Part shown: piece after piece, positions 12,301-23,354 of the stretch
Layout: each line of letters opens with the position of its first letter
Numbering within the stretch: the stretch's first letter is position 1
Assembly: GCA_004352715.1 (NCBI GenBank)
Contig: SCFE01000042.1
Span: 1,575,979 to 1,639,978 of the forward strand
Length of the DNA: 64,000 bases
DNA from: Hofstenia miamia
Lineage: Eukaryota; Xenacoelomorpha; Acoela
Direction: 5' to 3'
Translations under genes and position numbers: made by a program
Notes under the pieces: generated by a model
The model's database searches: none
Told to the model about the DNA's origin: nothing
What the model saw: only the letters and a program-made list of their open reading frames with translations

Positions 12301-13325
12301 ACCTAAATTGCACGAGCTGATGAAGCACTGAGTGTAGATTTATTTTACTTGCACGTAGGTTATAATGCACCCAAGAACTGCTAGGTTCTCTCTTTTAAAT
12401 TAGGGCTCTCGTCCAATGCGACTCTTTCATGTGAGATTCTCTGTATCGGGTCGGCCGAGTGTGGCCTCATCCTTCCCGTTACCTGATATCCCGTATTATT
12501 TTAACGCTTAAGGTGTACGTTCACCCCGTTATTATCGGATTTCAGTTGATTATAATAATGTGACATCGGCAAATCATGCTGCGATGACACCAGATTTAAT
12601 GCCGATGCCACAATAGTTGAAAAACTGAAATCACTAAAATACAAGAGATACTAAGAAAAGAATACAATACAAAAACAGATGCATCGCAGTTAGACAAAGA
12701 AATACTAGATAATAAAAAACTTTTGCATCCGCATTTTACTGGTATACCTATACTTGTGTATATTTTGGAATCTTAACTCTGTCACTGCACTATATCACAT
12801 ATAACTGCTTTGGTGCACAAAGCAACACTGCTCTTGTGTCGATTCGTGTGTGTGAAGCGTGTTTGTTTAAATATTTTCTGTCAATTGAGAGCAACTGCTG
12901 GTTATTGAAATAATGATTTGTAAACATAAAATGCAGAATGGTTTTATATTTTCTCCACCAAGCAGAATGCAATGGGTTATACATACAAATTCATATTATT
13001 AAATCATGCTTAACCTCATTCATGATTGAAAGCAGTTGTCCATTCTGCGCAATGAGCAATATAGAATTAAATGTAAATAACGACATGTTGCAATCATAAT
13101 ATCGGCGATTTTTTGTTTATCTTGCATTATATTTTCAAGGAGGGGTAGTTATACTCGTGTTACCAACAACAGCATTATCTTAAAAGTGCTTTTAGTTAAT
13201 CTTAATATGTAAGCTTGATGCTTACATTTTCAATTGTATATATTATATTGGGAATTTTTGGAGCACGCAAAACCCACGGGCCCGAGCCAAATGGCCCAGC
13301 TAGCCCACCCTCTCCTAGGCCCTAG
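9334..13325 (-). mobile_element. hAT-superfamily DNA transposon, decayed; boundaries approximate
   Basis: The transposase remnant at 9648-11854 lies between two GC-rich blocks that stand out from the AT-rich surroundings: ACGGGGCCCGGGCC near 9337-9350 and ACGGGCCCGAGCC near 13276-13288. Such blocks are common at hAT ends, but I could not align a clean terminal inverted repeat or an 8-bp target duplication, so the limits are inferred. The part at 11860-13250 shows no ORF and would be a 5' untranslated region or later insertions. Confidence 0.5.
9648..11854 (-). pseudogene. hAT transposase (ZMYM/DUF4371 type), broken
   Basis: It starts at an ATG at 11852-11854 (MKRYKSGASKRRR), a basic N-terminus usual for this family, then shifts frame. 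A 311-codon stretch ending at 10854 has a TTF-type zinc-finger pattern (LCWSEHKQSIYCVPCF, then a W and HESSNIHKQNY block) and FLARRGLSFFGSSHTLGDD, a family signature. After a stop and frame changes come DNASNMSGKYAGTQA (RNase-H-like core) and, at 9648-10118, the C-terminal dimerisation motif SVGSCERAFSVLKRIKSYLR. At least five stops or shifts break it, so it is non-functional. The domain order is complete, so this was once a full-length copy. Confidence 0.9.
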
Positions 13326-13443
13326 ATAGTGATGCCTTAAAAAAATAAAAAAAGCAAGCGTGTCCAGGAAAAGCCCCAGTCCCACACCTCAGCTTTCGAG
13401 GATCGTTCCGATCCCGTATTTAAATATTATCATATATAAGTAG

Positions 13444-13451
13444 TATAAAAG
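13444..13451 (+). promoter_or_regulatory. TATA-box-like TATAAAAG in the left arm
   Basis: A match to the animal TATA box, conserved in the opposite arm (16975-16982). Position in both arms suggests inward-directed transcription. No transcript evidence is available. Confidence 0.35.
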
Positions 13452-13474
13452 CGAGTCCGTTTCATGGCACAAAT

Positions 13475-13487
13475 TGACCTTTGACCC
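13475..13487 (-). promoter_or_regulatory. DR1 nuclear-receptor-like site (left arm)
   Basis: On the minus strand this reads GGGTCAAAGGTCA, two AGGTCA-type half-sites separated by one base, the DR1 form bound by HNF4/RXR/COUP-type receptors. It lies 24 bases downstream of the TATA-like motif and is preserved in the other arm. Confidence 0.4.
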
Positions 13488-13689
13488 TGGCGGGCATGTC
13501 TGTCATGGATATGATGTAATTGTGTACTTTGGCCATCTGTGTATCTCTGACGCCATTGGAATATATTCTGTTTTGTGTTGGCAAACACATTTGTTTGCAG
13601 TCTATGGTTTAAAATATAATCAATTTTTTATTTTATTTATATACGTGGACTAATTTAGTTTACATGTTTTATTTTCTATACTTATTTGC

Positions 13690-13870
13690 TTTTTGTTAAT
13701 GTATGTGACTTGCTTATTTATGTGGCTTAATTTAGTTTACATACTTGTTTTTTTATTAACATACATGACATTGGAAATACCACATTAATTTAGTTTACAT
13801 ATTTTAATTTACATACTTGTTTTTTTATTAACATACAATAGTTTACATGTTTTAATTTACATACTTCTTT
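13690..13870. repeat. Degenerate short tandem repeats
   Basis: Repeated use of TTTAGTTTACAT and ACTTGTTTTTTTATTAACAT with variable spacing across this stretch. Copies are diverged and irregular, so this looks like an old minisatellite. Confidence 0.6.
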
Positions 13871-14555
13871 TATTCGGTAAAACTTAATACAAATGCTTGA
13901 ATCAGAGAGATAATAATACTCGTTAAAAGCGTAATGCTTTATTTCGGTAATAAAGCAAAATAATTTTTCGGAAAAAACCAAAAACTAGTTTATGCAAAAA
14001 CTCGCAATTTCTAATATTTAATAAACGTATGTGGTAAAACCCACATACGTGTTTAAGACAAGACAAAAATGTAATTTATTCTAAACTTTGCTTATAATGA
14101 CAATATATATCGCACTATTAAATTAGTCTATTTTGTTAGTTTATCATCATTGTTGGGATGGGTTGTAGGAAACATACGCAATGTGTAGTTGCACGTTAGG
14201 AATTTCACACGATAGTATCTAAATTAATGATTAATAAACAAGTCAAATGAGATGATAGATCACAGTATAAAACACATGACAATTAAAAGGTTAAACAAAT
14301 TCAATTAAAAATGTGTATTAACAAACAAACAACGTTTTTTTATAATAAAGTATACAATAAATTTAACATCAGACAGTAAATTCGCAGCAATTCATTAAAA
14401 TAAAATTGATTACGTTTTTAAAAGAAATATATGTAAAACTAACTAGAAATAACATTGCAAAAAGAATCAAAACAATATCTGAGATTTAATTATAGAAAAA
14501 ACTCACCAAAAAGTTTGAAATCTTTCAGGGTAGTTGTCTTTCTTTCAACAATTTG

Positions 14556-14817
14556 AAATTCCATTAATCCACTCTAGGTATAAAGCTGCATGCTTTTATA
14601 GACAATGTCCACATTACATATTTTTTTATCTATATCTCATTGTTCAAATGTCAAAATGTAACAAATTTTAAAAACAGTACAACCATGTAAAATTCCATTA
14701 TTCTGCAGTATGTACAAAGTTGCACTTAACAGACAATGTTAACATTGCGTAATTTTTTATCTATATCTTATTATTCAAATGTCAAAATGTATCCAATCGT
14801 AAAGATTGTTATCATTA
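14556..14817. repeat. Two-copy 134-bp diverged tandem repeat
   Basis: AAATTCCATTA recurs at 14556 and 14690, and later blocks (AGACAATGT, TTTATCTATATCT, TTCAAATGTCAAAATGTA) recur with about the same spacing. Confidence 0.8.
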
Positions 14818-15643
14818 GGTATTAAAACAGCTTAGGACCATTTTCACAATAAATCTTTTAAAATCATATAGAGATTGAGAATTTTTGAAACAAAATCTGA
14901 CTTTGTTAGATTTTCTAAATCATAGCATTTGAGAGAATCTCAATATATTTTGGATTTCCAAGCATTTTTCCACAAATTGAGAGATTTTGATGTATTGCTA
15001 CGGGTTTTAATACATCTGACACGTTTCCTTTTGTTATGGTTTCATTAGTACATGTCTTAACACATTTGACAAATATTTGTTTTGCATAACGTTTTGACTT
15101 TGTATACCCTTCCACTTTACGTTTCTAATTGTGTAGAGCTTGAAATAGTATTTTAAAAAACGTTAATAATCAAATAATGTGAAAGAAGAAATTGACCTTA
15201 GATTTTGTAATGTTTTAAGTTTTTTTTTGGATTTATTTTCTCTACGATGCTTTCAGATTGATGTGTGATTAGAAATAATTCTCCTTTAAAAATTGATTTT
15301 TAACAAGTCTAATACAAATTTTTGTTAGCAAAAATGTTAAACTTGTAAAAACATTTTGAAATTTTTATATTATTTTGTAATCACATGAAACAAAGTTTGT
15401 AATATTAACTTTTTAAAATGCAAAAATAGCTTACATTTTTGAATGCATTCAACCGTCACCAATTCAATCATTGTGAAAACTGAATAATGTGTTAAAATAA
15501 AGATATCTTTATGTCGTAAGCATTGAAAAAAATGCAAACTTCATGACAGTTTTAGTATAAACTTTAAAAAACGAGAAGAAAAACGTACATACACTTAAAT
15601 TCGACAATTCTTTGTGATATATTCAGATTTTTTTGTATTTCAA

Positions 15644-16455
15644 CACATGAAGGAAAAAATAAATATACCAAGGGCAGAAACTAAACACATGAAGGAAAAA
15701 ATAAATATACCAAGGGCAGAAACTAAACACACACAGGAAAAAATAAATATACCAAGGGCAGAAACTAAACACATTAAGGAAAATATAAATATACCAATGG
15801 CAGAAACTAAACACATGAAGGAAAAAATAAATATACCGAGGCCAGAAACTAAGCACATGAAGAAAAAAATAAGTATACCAAGGGCAGAAACTAAACACAT
15901 TAAGGAAAAAATAAATATACCAAGGGCAGAAACTAAACACATTAAGGAAAAATAAATATACCAAAGGCAGAAATTAAACATATGAAGGAAAAAATAAATA
16001 TACCAAGGGCAGGAACTAAACACACGAAGGAAAAAATAAATATACCAAGGGCAGAAACTAAACACATGAAGGAAAAAATAAATATACCAAGGGCAGAAAC
16101 TAAACACACACAGGAAAAAATAAATATACCAAGGGCAGAAACTAAACACATTAGGGAAAAAATAAATATACCAATGGCAGAAACTAAACACATGAAGGAA
16201 AAAATAAATATACCGAGGCCAGAAACTAAGCACATGAAGGAAAAAATAAGTATACCAAGGGCAGAAACTAAACACATTATGGAAAAAATAAATATACCAA
16301 GTGCAGAAACTAAACACATTAAGGAAAAAATAAATATACAAATGGCAGAAACTAAACACATGAAGGAAAAAATAAATATACCAATGGCAGAAACTAAGCA
16401 CACGGAGAAAAAAATAAATATACCAAGAGCAGAAACTAAACACACGAAGCATTAA
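15644..16455 (+). repeat. 42-bp minisatellite, about 19 units, with higher-order structure
   Basis: On the plus strand each unit could encode 14 residues, consensus MKEKINIPRAETKH, with recurring variants (TQEK, IKEN, RPETKH, KISIP). The variant order repeats: the TQEK unit recurs 377 bp later, which is nine units minus one base, and the following variants recur in the same order. One lost A near 15950 shifts the frame. Because the period is divisible by three, ORFs on both strands (minus-strand pattern YIYFFLHVFSFCPW) arise trivially, so coding function is not supported. Confidence 0.9.
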
Positions 16456-16911
16456 CATGCTAAATAATTTAACACAAAATTTTATAAATGAAATTTAAGT
16501 ACAGCCACATCATTAATACAAAATGAAGATGAGAAGTTACTTTTTTTCTCTCAAGCTAGTACATCAATTTTAAAAAGGTTTATTTCATTCAGGTGAAGTC
16601 AATTATTTTTAAAAATAAATGGAAAAATTTGTAAAGACGCTCATGTTAAGACTTTTATTATATGTTTAAGAAAGCTATATGTCTATTTGGATAAAAAATA
16701 CCTTTTGTATATATACATACAATATAAATTTTGTTAAATATAAAACAAATTCTGAACAAAAAATATACGATTATTTCAATATACTAGTCCTTTTGATAGT
16801 CTGAAACTACAAATGTACACTTTAAAATTATTTATAGTTTGGCTATCTAATGTGTGAATATTCACATCTTTTAGCCCCACCTCCTCATTATTCATGAATT
16901 AGTTGCGGGTG

Positions 16912-16993
16912 TCATATCCGTGACAGACATGCCCGCCGGGGTCAAAGGTCAATTTGTGCCACGAAACGGACTCGCTTTTATACTACTTATATA
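16912..16993 (-). repeat. Right arm of the 82-bp inverted repeat
   Basis: Reverse complement of 13433-13514 with three substitutions. It holds the mirrored DR1 (16939-16951, GGGTCAAAGGTCA on the plus strand) and TATA motif (16975-16982, minus strand). Confidence 0.95.
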
Positions 16994-17605
16994 CACTATT
17001 TTGCGAATAAAAAATTTAATAAGCAAATGTACAGATGTTCTGAATTTGACAAACATAACAGCATAAGAAATGTAATATAACTATCAAAATTGCAGACAGT
17101 TCTTTATTTTTATCAAAGCACACATCCGCAAAAAGTATCAATATTTATTATAAGATTCTCACGCCAAAATTGTAGTGTTGAAAAGAACTATTTAACACTA
17201 AATAACCCAGGCATTTTGCAATTTGAAATACCTTGGATAATATTTTTGATAAGGTCATAACTTACTACTCTTATAAAAGAGACATTTAAAATCTAAAGCA
17301 ACACTGGTTATAGAATTGGCGGCTCTTCTTTCGACGCAATGATATCTGACTTTGAGCACGACGTGCCTGAGTGCTCTATTCTATTTTAAGAAAACCGAAA
17401 GAATTGGTTACTGTTGTTATTGTTATTGGAATTGAATCATTGAACTTAAGCTATTGACCTTTGAAAATTTGTTTTAAGCGAAATGGAATTTTGCAAATGT
17501 TTCTGAGATTGTAAGAACAGAAATACTTTTGATCGCATTCGAAATATATTTGTTGCATATCTAGTTGTATTATTTTGAGATATGGTCGTCTACAGATAAA
17601 TTTAC

Positions 17606-17793
17606 CTGGAATTCGTCAATTTCACCACTTCGAAATAAATGTGCGTTGTGGAGAGAAGTTTCATTGTTCAAGTAAACTGTTTCACAGCCCTTGTCTCCAT
17701 ACACGACTAATCTAACATCTGCACCACACGGTTCGTCCCATGTTTCCAAATTTACGCGCCAAATTTCCACTGCTCGCAACGCGACGGCCATTT
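17606..17793 (-). CDS. Orphan PLAT/LH2-domain exon
   Basis: An acceptor (TATGTAG) precedes the exon and a donor (CAG|GTAAAT) follows it; the frame is open throughout. The peptide has the first half of a PLAT domain: EIWRVNLET, CGADVRLVVYGDKG, HLFRSGEIDEFQ. PLAT domains are beta-sandwiches that bind lipid or protein. It enters in phase 1 and leaves in phase 0, the same as the first PLAT exon of the large gene at 59 kb. The other half of the domain was not found down to position 1, so the remaining exons lie far away, are absent, or were displaced by the 13.4-17.0 kb segment. It lies 6.8 kb beyond the stop of the large gene, so it is more likely a neighbouring paralogue than an alternative 3' exon. 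Confidence 0.7.
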
Positions 17794-19178
17794 CTACATA
17801 CGGGGTTACTTTCACATATGTAATTAACTTTAATAAATTCTTAAAAAATGTTAATTGAAGCTAAAATTCAAACCATGAAGGCATCACATACTTATTTTAT
17901 TCTTAACGTCGAAAATATTTCAAAATTACAATGAAAATGCTATGTAATGTATTTTCTGTAGAATTATGTATCTCTCTCTATGCACTAGGGAAGTCTCGAT
18001 TTAGGCGTACAGAGAGCTAGGTAGGTAAAAAACCAATAGTACGGAGAGCGAGTTATAAATGCTGAAGAATAAAAAACAGCAAATTTTTTATTACTAAAAA
18101 TGGGAACCCTACTCAAACGGATACATAAAATCAAATTTATTTTTTATAACAACTTCGATTTTTCAAAAAAATATATGGCATTTAAACTCAGAAATTCACT
18201 AACATCAACATCGAATTAAGAATGAAAATTGTGAAATATTACTAAAAACTAATTATCCATGAATTGCAGAATCATTATACATAGTAAGAAATCAAATCAA
18301 ATTTAATGAACAAACAAAAACATTATAACATCAATATTTTTAGTGAATGCAATATATATATATATATATATCATCTTAAGAGTAATTAATTGTAAATATT
18401 TTTCCTTCCATATTTGTTTGATGAAAATTTTAAATCGAAACCCGTCGGATATATATATATATATATATTCAAAGGAGTTTTAAACATTGCATTTGATTTT
18501 CAAGTAAATCACAAATGCAATACAACTTTTAGATATCCTTAAATTTACTTACTTTAGAAATGTTGCAGCAATTTATTGACAATTAGGAACAATTCAAGTT
18601 CTATTGTGGATCACGATTTAAATCTGATTGGGCCTCAATACTCTACAATCTATAAATAAAATATACAAAAGGATCAAGGTTGTATAAATAATGATTCATT
18701 TGAATTTTGATATTTGGAAGCAATTCAGTCTAATGTATTTTAGGTCTTCTAAAGGAATCATTTTTATGTTTTCCGACCCTTGAGATATATGAAGGGTGAG
18801 AGTGGGCGAAGCTGATCCGTGAAATTGGCAGATCAAAAAAATATCCATGCTAGCTATGTGCCGGGGCTGGTAAAAATTAAGTGAACTGTGGAATTAAGTG
18901 TCTTATCACAAATTTAGCTAATATTACAAAATAAAATATTTTAAATAATTCGACAAAGTCTCTAAATATTATATTTTTTTTTTGATTTTTTCTTGTTAAA
19001 TTTATTAATCAACGTTTAATAACAAACATCAAATAATGAACAAATGAGTTTCAAAAAAGCGCATGTTAAAACCAATATCAAGAAGCTTTGTTTTCTACAG
19101 GAATATATGAGGCAAATTCCAATTCATCAGTTAATTCCACAGTGCCAACATTAAAACGATCTTAAACTTGATTTAAAA
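17794..19178. other. AT-rich noncoding sequence with two short (TA)n tracts
   Basis: Short AT runs occur near 18351-18371 and 18450-18469. I saw no upstream exon that would join the PLAT exon, and no element ends. Confidence 0.55.
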
Positions 19179-21190
19179 TCACAGCAAAGTAAAGATTTCG
19201 TCCATGCGTTCTTGTTTATCTAAAGTCCCTAGTACACAAGCGGCATTATGTTGAATAATTATCGATGTTATTGATTGATACAGAAATTCTTTTGCTCGTT
19301 TATCGCCAGATATATTTACAAGTTTGTCTCCTAGATCTTTCAAAAAACTTTTCGTCGAAGGTCCGCAATTTCCTTGAGTATCGAAAGCAAGGGGTTGGAA
19401 CAAGTAGCCGCTATTGGATATTTCGGTATACTTTGCAGCTTTGCGTTCCTCGGCCTCTTTGATATGATTAACGTCCCGACAAATGCGACTAGGCGCCAGT
19501 GAATCCACAACGGTGACGTCCCACACGAGAGATTGTCCGCGAGACCAGGGTATTAAGGTCATTCCGTCTGGTCGTTTCCCATCGCTTCGACATAAACCTG
19601 GTGGCTCTAAAACAGAATTGTAACCGGCAGTACCTATTGTGCGTTTAAAAAAATCATTTAGGTGACTATGTCGGCTAAACCTGCCAGCACTCTTCTTGCA
19701 AGATAAACCATGGGTACCTAATTCATCAACAGGTGTTTCACATGAACAAATATGTTTTTCACAAATTTTAGAGCCCGTACGTAGAGCAAAACTAATTCTA
19801 AATTGAGCGTCAGTACATTTTAAACCCAGAGATTTTGATGGCAGTGCATTCAACCAGGAACCTTGAAATTTGCCTTTAAAGGCGGTTAATCTTTTTTTAT
19901 TATATTCGTTGCATCCGGAAATGATGTCACTGAAAATTTTTTCATGTACCGGTTCCAGCCAATCCTTTTGAAAAGGTGAGCCACAGGGTAAAACAGTGGA
20001 GGACACTTGGTTTTGCCATGCACAGAGGGCTGAATTAGAATAAATGTCGGGAAATGTCTTTCCATGCAATATATTGCTTATTAGTTTGAAAGATCCAGTC
20101 ATAGACGCTAAATAAGCTGAAGGGGCAATATTTACAACGGAGGGGATACCCATTCCACTAAGACGTACGGGTAGCTGTATTTGCATGGAGGCGAGAGCAT
20201 TTAACCCAATGTTGCATGTCTTTTTCAAACATTCAATTAGACATTGATCAATTTTAATTAAAATTTCCTTTTTAAGAAAACAAGGAGCAGTCCTCAAAAA
20301 ATAGTTCATCTTAGGCACATGTAAACAATTTTTTAAAAGAAAAAAAGCATAATGTGTGTCAATTTTTTCCAAATTTTTAGCCATATTAGAGAAAGTATTA
20401 AGTTTCTCTGATAAACAATTCTCAACAGCCTTATCTCCAATTGGTGCCCCAAGGATAACTAAGTCCTTTATTTCGGTTTCACTTACGCCAGGGCATACTT
20501 CGTAGAATTCTTGCATGATTTTTTTCTTTTTCCCATTAACAGGTGAACCTAAAAAGACAATTTCACACTTGCTAGGGTTAACAGATAGACCAATTTTTTC
20601 AGCTTCCGTTTTGAGATAACTGTACGTAGCAATGACTTTCTGATAATTGTCTGCAAAGTTGCCGTCATCAAGGTACCAAACGTTTAAATCACAAGAAAAA
20701 TTTTGTATAATAGGATTTATTATATCTGAAAAAAGAGGAGGACCTTCAGGATCTCCTTGCTGAGCTCCTACATTAAATAAAATTATTTGATCACCGAAAA
20801 ACAGGTATGAGTTTTGCCCATAAGCGTTGTTAGTATAATTAAAAATAGCAGGATCCTTTTCGTAAATGGTTAGCAGCAATTTTTCACGGTCAATACAATT
20901 AAAAGCATTTTTGAAATCAACTTTGAAAAGCACAAAATTATCGTCATCAATTGAGTTTATGTAATTCCGAACTGCATGGGCGGCTGATTCACATCCTTTC
21001 GGCACTCCATATCCAAGTTGCACATTCTTGTAGCTTGCAATACGTTCATTTTTTACTAAAAAGCCAGCACATTTAGACGCTAGCCGTCTGAAAGTGTTTC
21101 CCACGGCAATAGGTCGAACTCCTCCGTCCTTTTTATTCAAAGCAGTTAAATTAGCCCCAAAAAACACTGGTCGCACACAAACAGGCACAT
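19179..21190 (-). mobile_element. Non-LTR retrotransposon ORF: reverse transcriptase plus restriction-like endonuclease, 5'-truncated
   Basis: About 670 codons are open without a stop. Order of motifs: LNKKDGGVRPIAVGNTFRRL (RT start), FKVDFKNAFNCID (motif A, catalytic Asp), GAQQGDPEGPPLFS (motif B), VWYLDDGNF (motif C, the Asp pair), GLSVNPSKCEIVFLG (motif D region), a Cys/His cluster (CSC, then H and C in ELGTHGLSC), then RPDG with WDVTVVDS, a PD-(D/E)xK-type restriction-like endonuclease pattern as in R2-group LINEs. The frame has no ATG at its 5' end; the first codons follow a TAA, and the usual N-terminal DNA-binding region is missing. That fits a 5'-truncated insertion. All catalytic residues that I can check are present, so the copy is younger than the other elements here. 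Confidence 0.8.
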
Positions 21191-21354
21191 TACCATGATT
21201 TTATTTTTTTTTCATATATTTTCTACTTTTCTAGTACTTTGTTACTGTTATTTGTAATGTAGCAATTATTGGGCTAAAACTTGAAACCGACTTAGGTCCA
21301 AGTAATACGAATGTGGATTGCGGGCCAGTCCAGTACTGCTGTGAGCAGTAAAAT

Positions 21355-21355
<1 letters not shown>

Positions 21356-21402
<47 letters not shown>
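21356..21402. repeat. (TA)n microsatellite
   Basis: AT run with a few interruptions, just 5' of the RT element in its own orientation. Confidence 0.9.
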
Positions 21403-21406
<4 letters not shown>

Positions 21407-21730
21407 CCGAATTACGCAAATTTACTAATGACGAATTAGACAATTACTGCAATGAAACTAAATAGTTATATTAAACTATTTTTTATTTATGACATTAACT
21501 ATAATAATTTTACGATTTTTAAATAACAGTGATGATTGCAGCTATTATGAAAAAGTTTCGTATGTTCGGATTCAACAGATTGTTTGCAGATATGATCAAT
21601 TCCATTTATTTAAATGCAAAACTTCGCTAAATATCATAGAAATGGTCAGTGCTATAAAATAGCTAGAGTTTCGATTGCAAGGAATCCACGATATTATAAA
21701 ATCATTAATTTCAGATATGATAATTTTATA

Positions 21731-22900
21731 GCTGGCTGCAAAAAATGAGACTAGAAAAAAGGCATATTATTTTTGAACTACTGAACGTAACAACTCAAGA
21801 AAGGTAAGATTTTAAAGATATATTAAAGGACTATAAGTAAAAAGCATCAAAGTCTAATTTGTTTTCCTCCTGTAGAAATAACTTCATTCAAACGAACTGA
21901 AACTGATTTCATTAAATTGGACTTCATTTCAGATGTCAAAATGTGTTGACTTTCTTGGATTTTTTCTTTTAAATCGGATATATTTTTCGGATTTTTCTTC
22001 TCAACGTCATTTTTCAATATCTGCCACACGTTTTCGATTGGAGAAATATCAGCAGAACTTGGTGGCCATTGCAAAACTGGATATTATTTTCAGAAAACCA
22101 ATTTTTTGTCTTTGCTGACGTGTGCGGGGTTGCTCCGTCCTGTTGGAGTATCCATCCATCATCATATAAAGCATCAGCATAAGGCATAAATTCAGCTATA
22201 ATTTGGCAATATCTTTGACTGTCGATTGTGGCTTTTCCGTCTAAAATTTTCAAATAGAACCCACGATAGGAAAGTGCTCCCCAAACCATAATTTTTTGGT
22301 CAAACTCTTTTGTTGGTCTTGGACATTTCTTTGACGACCACACTTGTACTTTGTTTCTGTGTAGTTGAAATACGCACTCATCAGTTATCCAAANTCTGCC
22401 AATTTTTGTAACTCCACTTTTTTTCAGTGTTCTCTGAACTGTGGTTTCATGCACAGAGATTTCGGCTTCAGTTTGAAGTCGGTTTGCAATTTTTTTCCCA
22501 GAATTATAGGGATTTTTGAGAGCAATTGCGACTGTTTTCTGAATGAATTTTCCAATAATTTTTCGAGAGCGTCCACTTCCTTTTCTTCTTTTGAGAGCCT
22601 TGTCGAATTTTTTTCAGCTTTCGAAAATAAGTTGATCGAGAAATTTGCGATGTCGCAAAGGCGTTTTCAAGCTGTTCCAACGTTTCCATTCCGAAGAAAT
22701 CAAGTAGAAATTTTGCAAAGCAAAACAATTTCTTTGGCAAGTGTTTTCAAATAATTAGGAAGTACCAGTTTAACGTTCACCATTTTAACGTTCACAAAAT
22801 TCTCGTTGTCTTTTATTTTTATAGTTTTCCTCTAAAACGTCTCAATACGTTTCCACAAAGCGTGAAAAAATAGATGTTCAGTTTTTTTTTTGCAGCCAAC
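21731..22900 (-). mobile_element. Tc1/mariner-type DNA transposon, copy 2
   Basis: Same family as the element at 30-1278 but inverted. It begins GCTGGCTGCAAAAAATGAG after TA (21729-21730) and ends TTTGCAGCCAAC before TA (22901-22902). The transposase runs on the minus strand and keeps WITDECVF, QQDGATPHTS and SPIENVW. A lone N at 22394 sits where about 100 bp is missing relative to copy 1, between the helix-turn-helix region and the catalytic core. A base change near 22070 breaks the frame between NIQF and the WPPSSAD block. Its N-terminal part keeps a stretch (LKKIRQGSQ) lost from copy 1. Confidence 0.9.
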
Positions 22901-23354
22901 TATATTATCGTTGTAATAGTACAAACTCTATTGTGTAAAACTGCCAAACTAATGGAACAACGTCCAGATTAAACATTTGCAATTATAGTGTGAATATGAC
23001 TTTCTTTGCATAATTTATGAAAAAAAGTACCCAAACTAAAAATAAATGAAACTTTTTGCATTTTTTTGAAAATGTGCACAGAGGTATAGATCAAATATGT
23101 TAAGATAAGAAAATCTTCTTTTAGGAGAAGTAAATACAAATAAATATAACTGATGACTTCTCAAAATAACGTCATTAAAATAATAAAAATTAAACTCTTT
23201 GCAAACCTATAAATTTGCAAACAGGTAGGGAATATGATTAATTCTCGTAATCGTATAGTCGCTATTACAGAATTTGTACCCTGTCCAAGATCTTCCTGAG
23301 GTGAATTTTTGCTTAAGAATAAATTTTGTACAAAATTTCAGAATTCTGTCAATT
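22662..23354. repeat. About 693-bp tandem duplication, copy 1
   Basis: Covers the 5' end of the inverted Tc1-type element plus about 450 bp of flank. It is followed immediately by a second copy; small differences near 22775 and 22880 show they are not perfectly identical. Confidence 0.9.

Larger units (their letters stand above)
13433..13514 (+). repeat. Left arm of the 82-bp inverted repeat
   Basis: Pairs with 16912-16993. It contains TATAAAAG and a nuclear-receptor-like DR1 site, both oriented so that the sequence downstream of the TATA motif is the interior of the segment. Confidence 0.95.
13433..16993. mobile_element. 3.6-kb segment bounded by 82-bp inverted repeats, family unknown
   Basis: The arms 13433-13514 and 16912-16993 are reverse complements with three mismatches. 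Between them lie degenerate short repeats (13690-13870), a two-copy 134-bp repeat (14556-14817) and a 42-bp minisatellite (15644-16455). No transposase is visible, so it would be non-autonomous if it is a transposon. Target-site duplication is unclear; each arm begins with TATATAAG, so a TA duplication cannot be told apart from the arm itself. Confidence 0.7.

Noticed and set aside
15640-16458. 272-codon minus-strand ORF (pattern YIYFFLHVFSFCPW) and plus-strand ORFs in the same place
   Set aside because: They are by-products of a 42-bp tandem repeat, which leaves several frames open on both strands; there are no splice sites or domain evidence.
17280-17400. Possible second-half exon for the orphan PLAT domain
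   Set aside because: The minus-strand translation shows no HDN loop, RWL or DDG motif, and no matching acceptor.
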